Positions 1 to 4,995 of a stretch of DNA of 5,866 nt are shown one piece after another. The DNA comes from Nitrospirota bacterium (GTDB lineage Bacteria > Nitrospirota > Nitrospiria > Nitrospirales > UBA8639): NCBI GenBank assembly GCA_003228495.1, contig QIDY01000378.1:1-5866 (forward strand), in the 5' to 3' direction. The notes beneath the pieces are model-generated. The model was not told the origin of the DNA. It saw only the letters and a program-made list of their open reading frames with translations, and ran no database searches. Each line of letters begins with the position of its first letter. Within the stretch, counting starts at the first letter, position 1. A program made the translations under genes and the position numbers.

Positions 1-767
1 ACTTTTTTGACGCCTTTGACCGTCATGAATCGGTCGTGGGCGATAGCAGACTCCACCCCCCTCACCGTCACCAAAACGGTGTTATGCTTGGGCGCTTGTC
101 CTTCTAACTCCGCTGGCGTGCCATCAAACACGACTTTACCTTTGGCAATAATCATCGCACGAGAACAGACCGCATGGACTTCTTCCAAAATGTGTGTGGA
201 CAGGATAATTGCTTTCTCTTGGGCCATGGCCCGAATAAGCGTTCGGACTTCGTGTTTTTGGTTGGGATCCAAGCCATCGGTCGGTTCGTCTAACACCAAC
301 ACTTCAGGATCATGCAAAATGGCTTGTGCCAGACCGACGCGCCGCTTAAAGCCTTTCGAAAGTGTTTCAATCTGTTGATCTAAAACCGATTGCAGATTCA
401 CTTTTTCCACAGTCTCGGACACCGTGCGCTTCAGGGTCTCCCCACGAAGACCACGCATTTCTCCAATGAATTTCAAAAAGGACGCCGGCGTCATATCCTG
501 ATAGGCCGGGGCCCCTTCGGGTAGATATCCAATACGTGTTTTGGCGGCAAGGGCCTCCTCCTGCACATCATGCCCACAGATCCGGACAGTGCCGCTTGTC
601 GGGGTCAGAAACCCGGTAATCATTTTCATCGTCGTCGATTTACCAGCCCCATTCGGGCCGAGAAATCCAACCACCTCACCCTTGTCGACGGTGAACGACA
701 CACCATCGACTGCGACGATCGAGCCAAATGTTTTGTGCAAATTGTTAATCTCAACCATGGTTGTCAT
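1..767 (-). CDS. ABC transporter ATP-binding protein, ABC-2/GldA/NatA type (3' end outside window)
   Basis: The gene encodes the nucleotide-binding subunit of an ABC transporter; it would hydrolyse ATP on the cytoplasmic face to drive a separate membrane permease that is not in view. I translated 255 codons with no stop before the left edge. Seen motifs: Walker A GPNGAGKST at residues 37-45, Q-loop region GYLPEG at 80-85 (Glu where many families have Gln, common in GldA-like members), signature LSKGFKRRVGLAQA at 136-149, Walker B LVLDEP at 157-162 with D-loop GLDP at 165-168, and switch His192 in LSTHILEE. The ATG at 767 is chosen because AGAGG lies five bases upstream; a second in-frame ATG is at 758. 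Residues after about 220 belong to the C-terminal extension usual in this subfamily. The gene lies 149 bases downstream of hepT on the same strand. Its first 47 bases recur at 1617-1663. Substrate unknown; an ABC-2 permease gene would be expected beyond the left edge. Confidence 0.95.
   Translation of the reverse strand, partial: MTTMVEINNLHKTFGSIVAVDGVSFTVDKGEVVGFLGPNGAGKSTTMKMITGFLTPTSGTVRICGHDVQEEALAAKTRIGYLPEGAPAYQDMTPASFLKFIGEMRGLRGETLKRTVSETVEKVNLQSVLDQQIETLSKGFKRRVGLAQAILHDPEVLVLDEPTDGLDPNQKHEVRTLIRAMAQEKAIILSTHILEEVHAVCSRAMIIAKGKVVFDGTPAELEGQAPKHNTVLVTVRGVESAIAHDRFMTVKGVKK
721..767 (-). repeat. Direct repeat copy A: start of the intact ABC ATPase gene
   Basis: This is the first 47 bases of the ABC ATPase gene, encoding MTTMVEINNLHKTFGS. 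It matches copy B at 1617-1663 in 42 of 47 positions without gaps, in the same orientation. Weaker similarity continues for about ten bases into the gene and over the ribosome-binding region upstream. The mntA-hepT pair lies between the two copies. Confidence 0.9.
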
Positions 768-785
768 ATCTACCTCTTAATCCCA

Positions 786-813
786 ATCTTATGTAAAATG
801 AAATAATTTGCAA
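786..813 (-). promoter_or_regulatory. Possible sigma-70-type promoter for the ABC ATPase gene
   Basis: On the minus strand TTGCAA (808-813) and TAAGAT (786-791) are separated by 16 bases, each matching four of six consensus positions. Transcription would begin near 779, giving a leader of only about 12 bases before the ATG at 767, with the AGAGG ribosome-binding site inside it. The rest of the 149-base gap to hepT (768-916) shows no gene or clear terminator. The match is weak, and read-through from the mntA-hepT operon is equally possible. Confidence 0.25.
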
Positions 814-916
814 GATACCTAACCCACCTATCAGCCTTGGCCTTCATCAAAACTTCAGACGCTCCCCACTAGAACACCGAGGTCAAAAAATGTCATAAGG
901 CGATTCAGGAAAATCT

Positions 917-1300
917 TTATGTGGAGTCACGTGGGACTTCCTTAATCATACTTTTGATAGCTCCGATCAATGTGGGAATATCGTTTTGGCAAATATTAAA
1001 CAATTGATCCGCATTTACCTGGAAATACCCGTGGGCCAACACATCCCGCACCCCCATGACACCCCGCCACTTGATGTCAGGATACCGGCTCAGCAATTTG
1101 CCCTCGGTTTTTTGATCAATGTTTTTAATCTCTTCTCCTGCCGCAATCAGAATCATACAAATTGCATCCATGCGATCTATACCTCTATCGCTGGAGGTAA
1201 AATCCCCAGGACTAGCAATATCCGCAAACCGTCGGGGTATCCGCTCTAAGGCTTCAAGGAGAGTTTGCAGCTTTTCCACAAGCAACTCGGGGTCATACAT
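917..1300 (-). CDS. hepT: HepT-family HEPN ribonuclease toxin (type VII TA, formerly DUF86)
   Basis: The 127-residue protein is an alpha-helical HEPN-domain toxin. The defining R-x4-H-x-Y motif is visible as RDVLAHGY: Arg85 and His90 form the RNase centre, and Tyr92 is the residue that MntA-type partners modify with AMP in characterised systems. Family knowledge: HepT cleaves RNA (mRNA or tRNA ends) and is silenced by AMPylation and complex formation with MntA. The start at 1300 has GGAGG six bases upstream and overlaps the end of mntA by eight bases (ATGTATGA), typical translational coupling with the antitoxin first. Length is close to the family norm (about 130-140) and no motif residue is missing, so the toxin looks functional. 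It ends 149 bases before the ABC ATPase gene. Its cellular target cannot be read from the sequence. Confidence 0.92.
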   Translation of the reverse strand: MYDPELLVEKLQTLLEALERIPRRFADIASPGDFTSSDRGIDRMDAICMILIAAGEEIKNIDQKTEGKLLSRYPDIKWRGVMGVRDVLAHGYFQVNADQLFNICQNDIPTLIGAIKSMIKEVPRDST

Positions 1301-1598
1301 AGACCGCCTCCCTCTCGATGCGCGCCTTCAGCCGTAAGTTCGTCAGGCCACGCAGTTGCAACACATCTACCGGACATCCCAGTGATTCCTCCAAGTCTTG
1401 TTTCAGCATAGCGGTCATGAACAAATTTGGGGCATCAGTATCGAATACGATATCAACATCGCTTTTCGAGGTTGCTGTGTTATGGGCATATGACCCAAAA
1501 TAGCCCAAAGCACTTAGCTGATATTCCTTCCCGTGTTGTTCCTTGAACTTCTCCAACAACCTGCGCAGCCGCTGGGAGGAAAGAGTCGCATCCGTCAT
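1293..1598 (-). CDS. mntA: MntA-type minimal nucleotidyltransferase antitoxin
   Basis: The 101-residue protein is a minimal nucleotidyltransferase with the MNT signature G-S-x10-D-x-D: Gly35-Ser36 in YFGSYAHN and the metal-binding pair Asp47/Asp49 in KSDVDIVFD. A third candidate carboxylate is Asp78 in CPVDVLQL. In characterised pairs such proteins transfer AMP from ATP to the Tyr of the partner HepT motif, neutralising it; all residues for that reaction appear present. The ATG at 1598 is preceded by GGAG at a five-base distance. That ribosome-binding site lies inside a 22-codon stub of an ABC ATPase gene whose TGA overlaps this ATG (ATGA). The 3' end overlaps hepT by eight bases, so stub, mntA and hepT form one coupled translational chain. 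Antitoxin assignment rests on the adjacent HepT and is strong. Confidence 0.92.
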   Translation of the reverse strand: MTDATLSSQRLRRLLEKFKEQHGKEYQLSALGYFGSYAHNTATSKSDVDIVFDTDAPNLFMTAMLKQDLEESLGCPVDVLQLRGLTNLRLKARIEREAVYV

Positions 1599-1663
1599 AT
1601 TCTCTCCGAGACCATTGAGCCAAATGTTTTGCGCCAGTTGTAAATTTCAACCATGGTTGTCAT
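1595..1663 (-). pseudogene. 22-codon N-terminal stub of an ABC ATPase gene, coupled to mntA
   Basis: This reading frame starts MTTMVEIYNWRKTFGS, matching MTTMVEINNLHKTFGS of the intact ABC ATPase at 767, then continues MVSERI and stops. Only three of the first 16 residues differ; at DNA level 42 of 47 bases agree. It keeps its own ribosome-binding site (GAGGG, five bases before the ATG), so it may still be translated. The Walker A motif and everything after it are absent, so no ATPase function is possible. The TGA overlaps the mntA start as ATGA, which would let ribosomes pass from stub to antitoxin. Known: such ATGA overlaps commonly couple translation. Inferred: the stub is either a relic of a paralogous or inserted-into ABC gene, or has been retained as a leader for mntA. 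Confidence 0.75.
1617..1663 (-). repeat. Direct repeat copy B: duplicated ABC gene start upstream of mntA
   Basis: The 47 bases from the ATG at 1663 match 767-721 with five substitutions and no gaps. The two copies are about 0.9 kb apart in the same orientation and flank the mntA-hepT cassette. Identity drops soon after codon 16, close to where the mntA ribosome-binding site begins. Confidence 0.9.
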
Positions 1664-1694
1664 TGATACCCTCGTTTACAAATGTTTCTTTGAC

Positions 1695-1739
1695 TTAATG
1701 CAGATACAGCTCCGGTAAGGCAACTTTTTTGGTCTTCAT
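1695..1739 (-). pseudogene. 14-codon frame, possible N-terminal remnant of a small membrane protein
   Basis: The frame reads MKTKKVALPELYLH then TAA. Its composition resembles the start of a family of small two-helix membrane proteins that open with a basic stretch and LPE before their first helix, but the match is from memory and only about ten residues long. There is no recognisable ribosome-binding site upstream. It may equally be chance. Confidence 0.15.
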
Positions 1740-1778
1740 TTTTTGGGGTTTACCGGGCATGTTTGGCTGGATGGATTC

Positions 1779-2036
1779 TCAAAAGCGTCGGGCATCCCAT
1801 GCCTGTTGTTCTGTTGTAGTATACAAGGTTCGATCCAATTGCCAAATTTCCACTTCCATACCTGTATTACCTGGAACAGTTTCTCTCAACATTCGCGCCG
1901 CCGGACCCAGACTCAAACACGGTTTCCCCTGTTGTTTGATCAAGGCCTAATTCAAAAAAGCATCTCGGGGTTTTGTGGCGGACTGTTCAAGACAGGAGAC
2001 CTTCACCTCCTGCAGCGCTTGGCGTCCGGATTCCAT
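1779..2036 (-). pseudogene. Unassigned minus-strand reading frame interrupted by one in-frame TAG
   Basis: From the ATG at 2036 the frame runs 29 codons to a TAG at 1947-1949, then continues in the same phase for 55 more codons to a TGA at 1779-1781. Upstream of the ATG the same frame stays open to about 2111. The residues look like ordinary soluble protein, especially the second half (for example TGMEVEIWQLDRT), and the antisense plus-strand frames are Cys- and Arg-rich, as shadows are. A single C-to-T change from CAG would restore a continuous frame. The final 35 residues faintly recall the C-terminal P-x3-G-x3-E-I pattern of MscS-type channels, but this is too weak to name a family. No ribosome-binding site is evident. 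Most likely a gene fragment with a nonsense mutation; a non-coding repeat remains possible. Confidence 0.3.
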
Positions 2037-2044
2037 AGGCTGGC

Positions 2045-2296
2045 GTGCAGCAAAGAAGATTTTTTGCGCAATGGGCGGGAGACCGGATTTGCAGTGTCCA
2101 GGAGCGTGAATTTAGCCTGGCTCCGTACCAGGTCGATAATTCGACATTCATTTTCTCCTGTGAGATACCGGACACGGTCATACAACTAAAATCAATCCAA
2201 TTGGGCGATCAACAACTTGAGGGTCAATTCATTTCTCCCCTGAGCCATGAAAACCCTGACGCAACCTTAACCTTTAAACCTAGAAACAGCCGTTGA
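2045..2296 (+). pseudogene. Unassigned plus-strand coding-like fragment, about 83 codons
   Basis: The frame begins just after a TAG at 2036-2038 and could start at GTG 2045, but no ribosome-binding site precedes that codon. The second half, roughly residues 25-83, alternates hydrophobic and polar residues as in beta strands (IPDTVIQLKSIQLGDQQLEG), unlike the low-quality frames around it. This suggests the 3' end of a former gene for a beta-rich protein whose 5' part is lost or frame-shifted. It converges on the DUF5989 gene, with the hairpin at 2324-2397 between them. Its first part overlaps the minus-strand frame that runs up to 2111, so at most one of the two is coding there. No family recognised. 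Confidence 0.3.
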
Positions 2297-2323
2297 GCGC
2301 GAAAAAGCTGTATAAGATATTTA

Positions 2324-2397
2324 CGTGCATAGGGAATTCACAAAACTCGTGGTCACCTTTTGGGTGATGAGAGATTTTTGAATTTCCTAGGTGCGTG
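2324..2397. terminator. Long imperfect hairpin between convergent reading frames
   Basis: TCACC (2353-2357) pairs with GGTGA (2363-2367) around a five-base loop. Pairing continues outward with mismatches and small bulges through ACTC/GAG, AAA/TTT, GGGAATTCA/TGAATTTCC and GTGCA/TGCGT, giving arms of roughly 33 bases. It begins 44 bases past the DUF5989 stop on the minus strand and 28 bases past the plus-strand stop at 2296, so it could end transcription from both sides. There is no strong T tract directly after either arm, and the length is also compatible with a small inverted-repeat (MITE-like) element. Confidence 0.4.
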
Positions 2398-2440
2398 AAG
2401 AGCTTATGCAGACTTTCGTGATCCAACTGTGGTTTCTAGG

Positions 2441-2593
2441 TTAAAATAATGTGTAGATGAAGGGGGCAACAGCGGAGCCTTCACTCAAAATAATAAGGCC
2501 ACCTAGGAGTAAGAGCATAATGATGATAGGTGCGAGCCAGAACTTTTTCCGTTCTCGCATAAACTCCCACAGTTCTCCTAAAAAACTGGTCAC
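2441..2593 (-). CDS. DUF5989 / SxtK-like small membrane protein (50 aa)
   Basis: I read a 50-residue protein from GTG at 2593 to TAA at 2441. Residues 1-19 are a polar helix-like stretch (GELWEFMRERKKFW), and 20-37 form one hydrophobic transmembrane helix (LAPIIIMLLLLGGLIIL). A short conserved-looking tail follows, SEGSAVAPFIYTLF. This is the characteristic layout of the DUF5989 family, found beside carbamoyltransferases and SxtJ proteins. The GTG start is supported by GGGAGG about eight bases upstream, which overlaps the stop of the SxtJ gene; the gap between the genes is 14 bases. No function is established for the family. A single-pass anchor or assembly partner for the carbamoyltransferase/SxtJ complex is my inference. 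It ends the unit: the hairpin at 2324-2397 follows. Confidence 0.88.
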   Translation of the reverse strand: MTSFLGELWEFMRERKKFWLAPIIIMLLLLGGLIILSEGSAVAPFIYTLF

Positions 2594-2607
2594 GTATCTA
2601 TCCTCCC

Positions 2608-3018
2608 TCAAAAAGGTTTTAAGACATGATCAGGCGCACGGGCTTCCTTGGGCACCCGATAGGTTTCTGCCTTGGGATCAAATTGTAACTGAAGTGGGCG
2701 TTTGCCCAACAGCATCATGACTAGAGATATTGGCGTCAGCATGCCATAAAACAACAGCCCTAAAAGAATACGTGAATTCAACCACCCAATTTTTTCTCCG
2801 AAAATCATCCAGGCCCGATAGACCGGCTTCAAGCCATTGGGGAATACCGTGCCCAACAAGCCAAATGCGCCAGCGATGATGAACGCCCATATCCGTATTC
2901 CTTCACCACGAAATACCAAGGGCCAAAAGGTGATTATGCCAAATACGCCACCCATCAGCCAGCCAAATTGCCGGAGTTGCTTTAGGGAAGTTTCGGTCTG
3001 TGAGGCCTGTGAATTCAT
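2608..3018 (-). CDS. SxtJ-family integral membrane protein
   Basis: The 136-residue protein has a polar N-terminus (1-17), three hydrophobic segments at about 18-36, 42-61 and 84-105, and a polar C-terminal tail of about 30 residues ending in VLKPF. Between helices 2 and 3 lies the conserved-looking stretch NGLKPVYRAWMIFGEKIG. Size, helix pattern and position immediately after a carbamoyltransferase identify the SxtJ family, named from the saxitoxin cluster but widespread in other bacteria. Function is unproven; its constant partnership suggests it holds the carbamoyltransferase or its substrate at the inner membrane. The gene starts 17 bases after the carbamoyltransferase stop and ends 14 bases before the DUF5989 gene. 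The ATG at 3018 is the only good start, but a clear Shine-Dalgarno sequence is lacking; translation may depend on coupling from upstream. Confidence 0.88.
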   Translation of the reverse strand: MNSQASQTETSLKQLRQFGWLMGGVFGIITFWPLVFRGEGIRIWAFIIAGAFGLLGTVFPNGLKPVYRAWMIFGEKIGWLNSRILLGLLFYGMLTPISLVMMLLGKRPLQLQFDPKAETYRVPKEARAPDHVLKPF

Positions 3019-3035
3019 GGTTGTTTGATCCGCGG

Positions 3036-4889
3036 TTAATCTAATTCAAATTCCTTCATCCAACTCGTATCTTTGTCTACCGGTTTCTGGTGTTCCTTGA
3101 GTAAGACACAATTTTCTAAGACCAGCACATCCATTTCTGTGCGCATGAAACAGCGATAGGCATCTTCCGGAGTGCACACAATGGGTTCGCCACGAACATT
3201 AAAGGAGGTATTGATCAACACCCCACAGCCGGTTTTTGCCTGAAAGGCCCGTAACAATTGATAATACTGAGGATTGGTGGAGGCAGTTACGGTTTGCACA
3301 CGTGCGGAATAATCCACGTGAGTCACAGCAGGAATATCCGACTTGGGCACGTTCAGGAGTTCGATCCCCCACAGCTTCTGTTGATCAGCCTGGAGTGCGA
3401 CTCTCCGATGGTCAACAACCGGAGCAACTAGGAGCATATAGGGACTGTCTGTGTCCATTTCAAAATAGTCCGAGACACATTCCCGCAGCACCGAGGGGGC
3501 AAATGGCCGAAAGGATTCTCGATATTTTATTTTTAAATTCATGACCGATTGCATCTTCTCGCTACGTGGATCTCCTAAGATACTCCGTCCGCCCAATGCC
3601 CGTGGACCAAACTCCATCCGGCCCTGAAACCAGCCAATGACTTTTTCCTCCGACAAGTATGCCGCCACGCGGTCACAGACCATCGGATCGTCAAGGCGTT
3701 CATAGGTGGCCTCCAGCTTCTGTAACACGTCTTCAATCTCTTCATTCGTAAAAGAAGGTCCCAGATAACTGCCACGCATGGCATCTTCCGAGGCTTCACA
3801 GTGTCGAGGCTGGTCAAGATAGTGATAATGGACATTCAAGGCCGCTCCGAGCGCGCTGCCGGCATCGCCGGCAGCAGGCTGTATCCATAATTTCTGAAAC
3901 GGGCCTTCTCGCAAGACCCGGCCGTTGCCCACACAGTTCAGGGCAACCCCACCAGATAAACATAAATTGTGGATACCCGTTTCCTTGTGAAGACTGTTCG
4001 CTAACCGAAGCATGACTATTTCCGTCACCTCTTGGACCGATCTTGCGAGATCCATTTCTCGTTGAGTGAGAGTGCCTTCCGATTCACGAGGTGGGCCACC
4101 AAATAGGGCATCGAACTTTTTGTTGGTCATCCGTAAACCCGTACAGTAATCGAAATAGTCCATATTGAGCCGGAAGGTCCCATCTGCCTTCACGTCAACC
4201 AAGTTATCTAAAATGGTGTTGACATATTTCGGTTCCCCATAAGGGGCCAATCCCATGACTTTATATTCACCAGAATTTACCTTAAACCCGGTATAGTACG
4301 TGAACGCAGAATAGAGGAGCCCCATGGAATGCGGAAACGGGATCTCCCACAAGGGCGTGAGTCTGTTGTCTCGTCCTACCCAGGCAGAAGTGGTGGCCCA
4401 TTCTCCCACCCCATCCATACAGAGCACGACGGCTTCATTAAACGGTGAAGGGAAAAAAGCCGCGGCCGCGTGAGACTCATGGTGCTCACCAAACAGCAGG
4501 GGCGGGAGGGGATCATTTTTCCCTAGGTCTCCCACCTGTCGAAAAGATTTTTCCAAGAGGTTTCGAAAGAACAACTTTTCTTTGATCCAAACCGGAATGG
4601 CCGTCAGAAAAGATTTTAGCCCTTGCGGTGCATAGGACAAGTAGGTTTCCAGCAAACGTTCAAATTTGATTAAGGGTTTATCATAAAACACGAGATAATC
4701 TATCTCATCTATTTTCAACCCCCCTTGCTGCAAACAAAATTCGACAGCGTGAGAAGGAAACCCTGCATCATGTTTCTTCCGAGTAAACCGCTCCTCCTGA
4801 GCGGCGGCCACAATCTGCCCATCCTGCACGAGACAGGCTGCACTATCATGATAAAACGCCGAAATTCCCAAAATAGATTTCAAGGCCAT
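3036..4889 (-). CDS. Carbamoyltransferase, NodU/CmcH/TobZ (SxtI) family
   Basis: The 617-residue enzyme is of normal family length. It would use carbamoyl phosphate and ATP to form carbamoyl-adenylate, then carbamoylate a hydroxyl group on an unknown acceptor. N-terminal Kae1-like domain: ISAFYHDSAACL with His14; metal-site motif HHESH with His136 and His140 plus Asp159 in CMDG, matching the His/His/Asp iron site known from TobZ; nucleotide-binding LSGGVALNC (311-319) and GDAGSALGAA (341-350). C-terminal YrdC-like domain: GRMEFGPRALGGRSILGDPR (423-442), IKYRESFRPFAPSV (454-467) and GVLINTSFN (556-564). All expected residues are present. The ATG at 4889 is fixed by the family N-terminus; AGGA is very close to it. 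It leads a unit with SxtJ and DUF5989 genes. The acceptor is not evident, as no glycosyltransferase or polyketide gene lies nearby. Confidence 0.96.
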   Translation of the reverse strand: MALKSILGISAFYHDSAACLVQDGQIVAAAQEERFTRKKHDAGFPSHAVEFCLQQGGLKIDEIDYLVFYDKPLIKFERLLETYLSYAPQGLKSFLTAIPVWIKEKLFFRNLLEKSFRQVGDLGKNDPLPPLLFGEHHESHAAAAFFPSPFNEAVVLCMDGVGEWATTSAWVGRDNRLTPLWEIPFPHSMGLLYSAFTYYTGFKVNSGEYKVMGLAPYGEPKYVNTILDNLVDVKADGTFRLNMDYFDYCTGLRMTNKKFDALFGGPPRESEGTLTQREMDLARSVQEVTEIVMLRLANSLHKETGIHNLCLSGGVALNCVGNGRVLREGPFQKLWIQPAAGDAGSALGAALNVHYHYLDQPRHCEASEDAMRGSYLGPSFTNEEIEDVLQKLEATYERLDDPMVCDRVAAYLSEEKVIGWFQGRMEFGPRALGGRSILGDPRSEKMQSVMNLKIKYRESFRPFAPSVLRECVSDYFEMDTDSPYMLLVAPVVDHRRVALQADQQKLWGIELLNVPKSDIPAVTHVDYSARVQTVTASTNPQYYQLLRAFQAKTGCGVLINTSFNVRGEPIVCTPEDAYRCFMRTEMDVLVLENCVLLKEHQKPVDKDTSWMKEFELD

Positions 4890-4963
4890 ATCCTATTCAC
4901 CCGACGGTTCTCCGATTACCAATACTCGTGATGAGATACCTAAACATTGTCTCTTCACCCCAA

Positions 4964-4983
4964 ATCTCTTCACTGAAAGAGAT
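4964..4983 (-). terminator. Small hairpin 3' of the hydrolase gene
   Basis: ATCTCTT (4964-4970) and AAGAGAT (4977-4983) form a perfect seven-pair stem with a six-base loop, starting 12 bases beyond the hydrolase stop. No T tract follows on the minus strand, so intrinsic termination is uncertain. TCTCTTCAC occurs twice here (4950-4958 and 4965-4973). The remaining gap to the carbamoyltransferase shows no convincing promoter. Confidence 0.25.
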
Positions 4984-4995
4984 ATTCATGAAATG

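Larger units (their letters stand above)
1664..2440. other. Gene-poor, probably decayed region between the toxin-antitoxin locus and the carbamoyltransferase unit
   Basis: About 780 bases hold no gene I can assign. Short open frames occur on both strands and overlap each other, notably around 2039-2111, so they cannot all be real. Contents that can be described are listed separately: a 14-codon minus-strand frame at 1695-1739, a minus-strand frame interrupted by TAG at 1779-2036, a plus-strand fragment ending at 2296, and a long imperfect hairpin at 2324-2397. I see no transposase motif, tRNA or CRISPR repeat. Around 1975-2110 several frames on both strands stay open without family features, which is what a non-coding repeat element can look like; a genome-wide copy search would tell. 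Confidence 0.5.

Noticed and set aside
7..806. Several plus-strand open frames over the first 0.8 kb
   Set aside because: They are antisense to the ABC ATPase, whose minus-strand frame carries every expected ABC motif in order.
721..1663. Classical transposon with short target-site duplication
   Set aside because: The flanking repeats are 47 bases or longer and start at a gene's initiation codon, no transposase is encoded between them, and no terminal inverted repeats were found.
1987..2185. Minus-strand frame starting near 2150 with a good AGGAG upstream
   Set aside because: Despite the ribosome-binding site, the product is rich in Ser, Arg and Cys with no domain signal, and it overlaps two better candidate frames. 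I regard it as chance or part of a repeat.
2457..2720. Plus-strand 87-codon frame
   Set aside because: It is antisense to the DUF5989 and SxtJ genes, which have family-typical sequences.
3855..3875. Perfect nine-pair stem (GCTGCCGGC, three-base loop)
   Set aside because: It lies inside the carbamoyltransferase gene over the conserved GDAGSA codons, and no T tract follows; codon use explains it better than a terminator.
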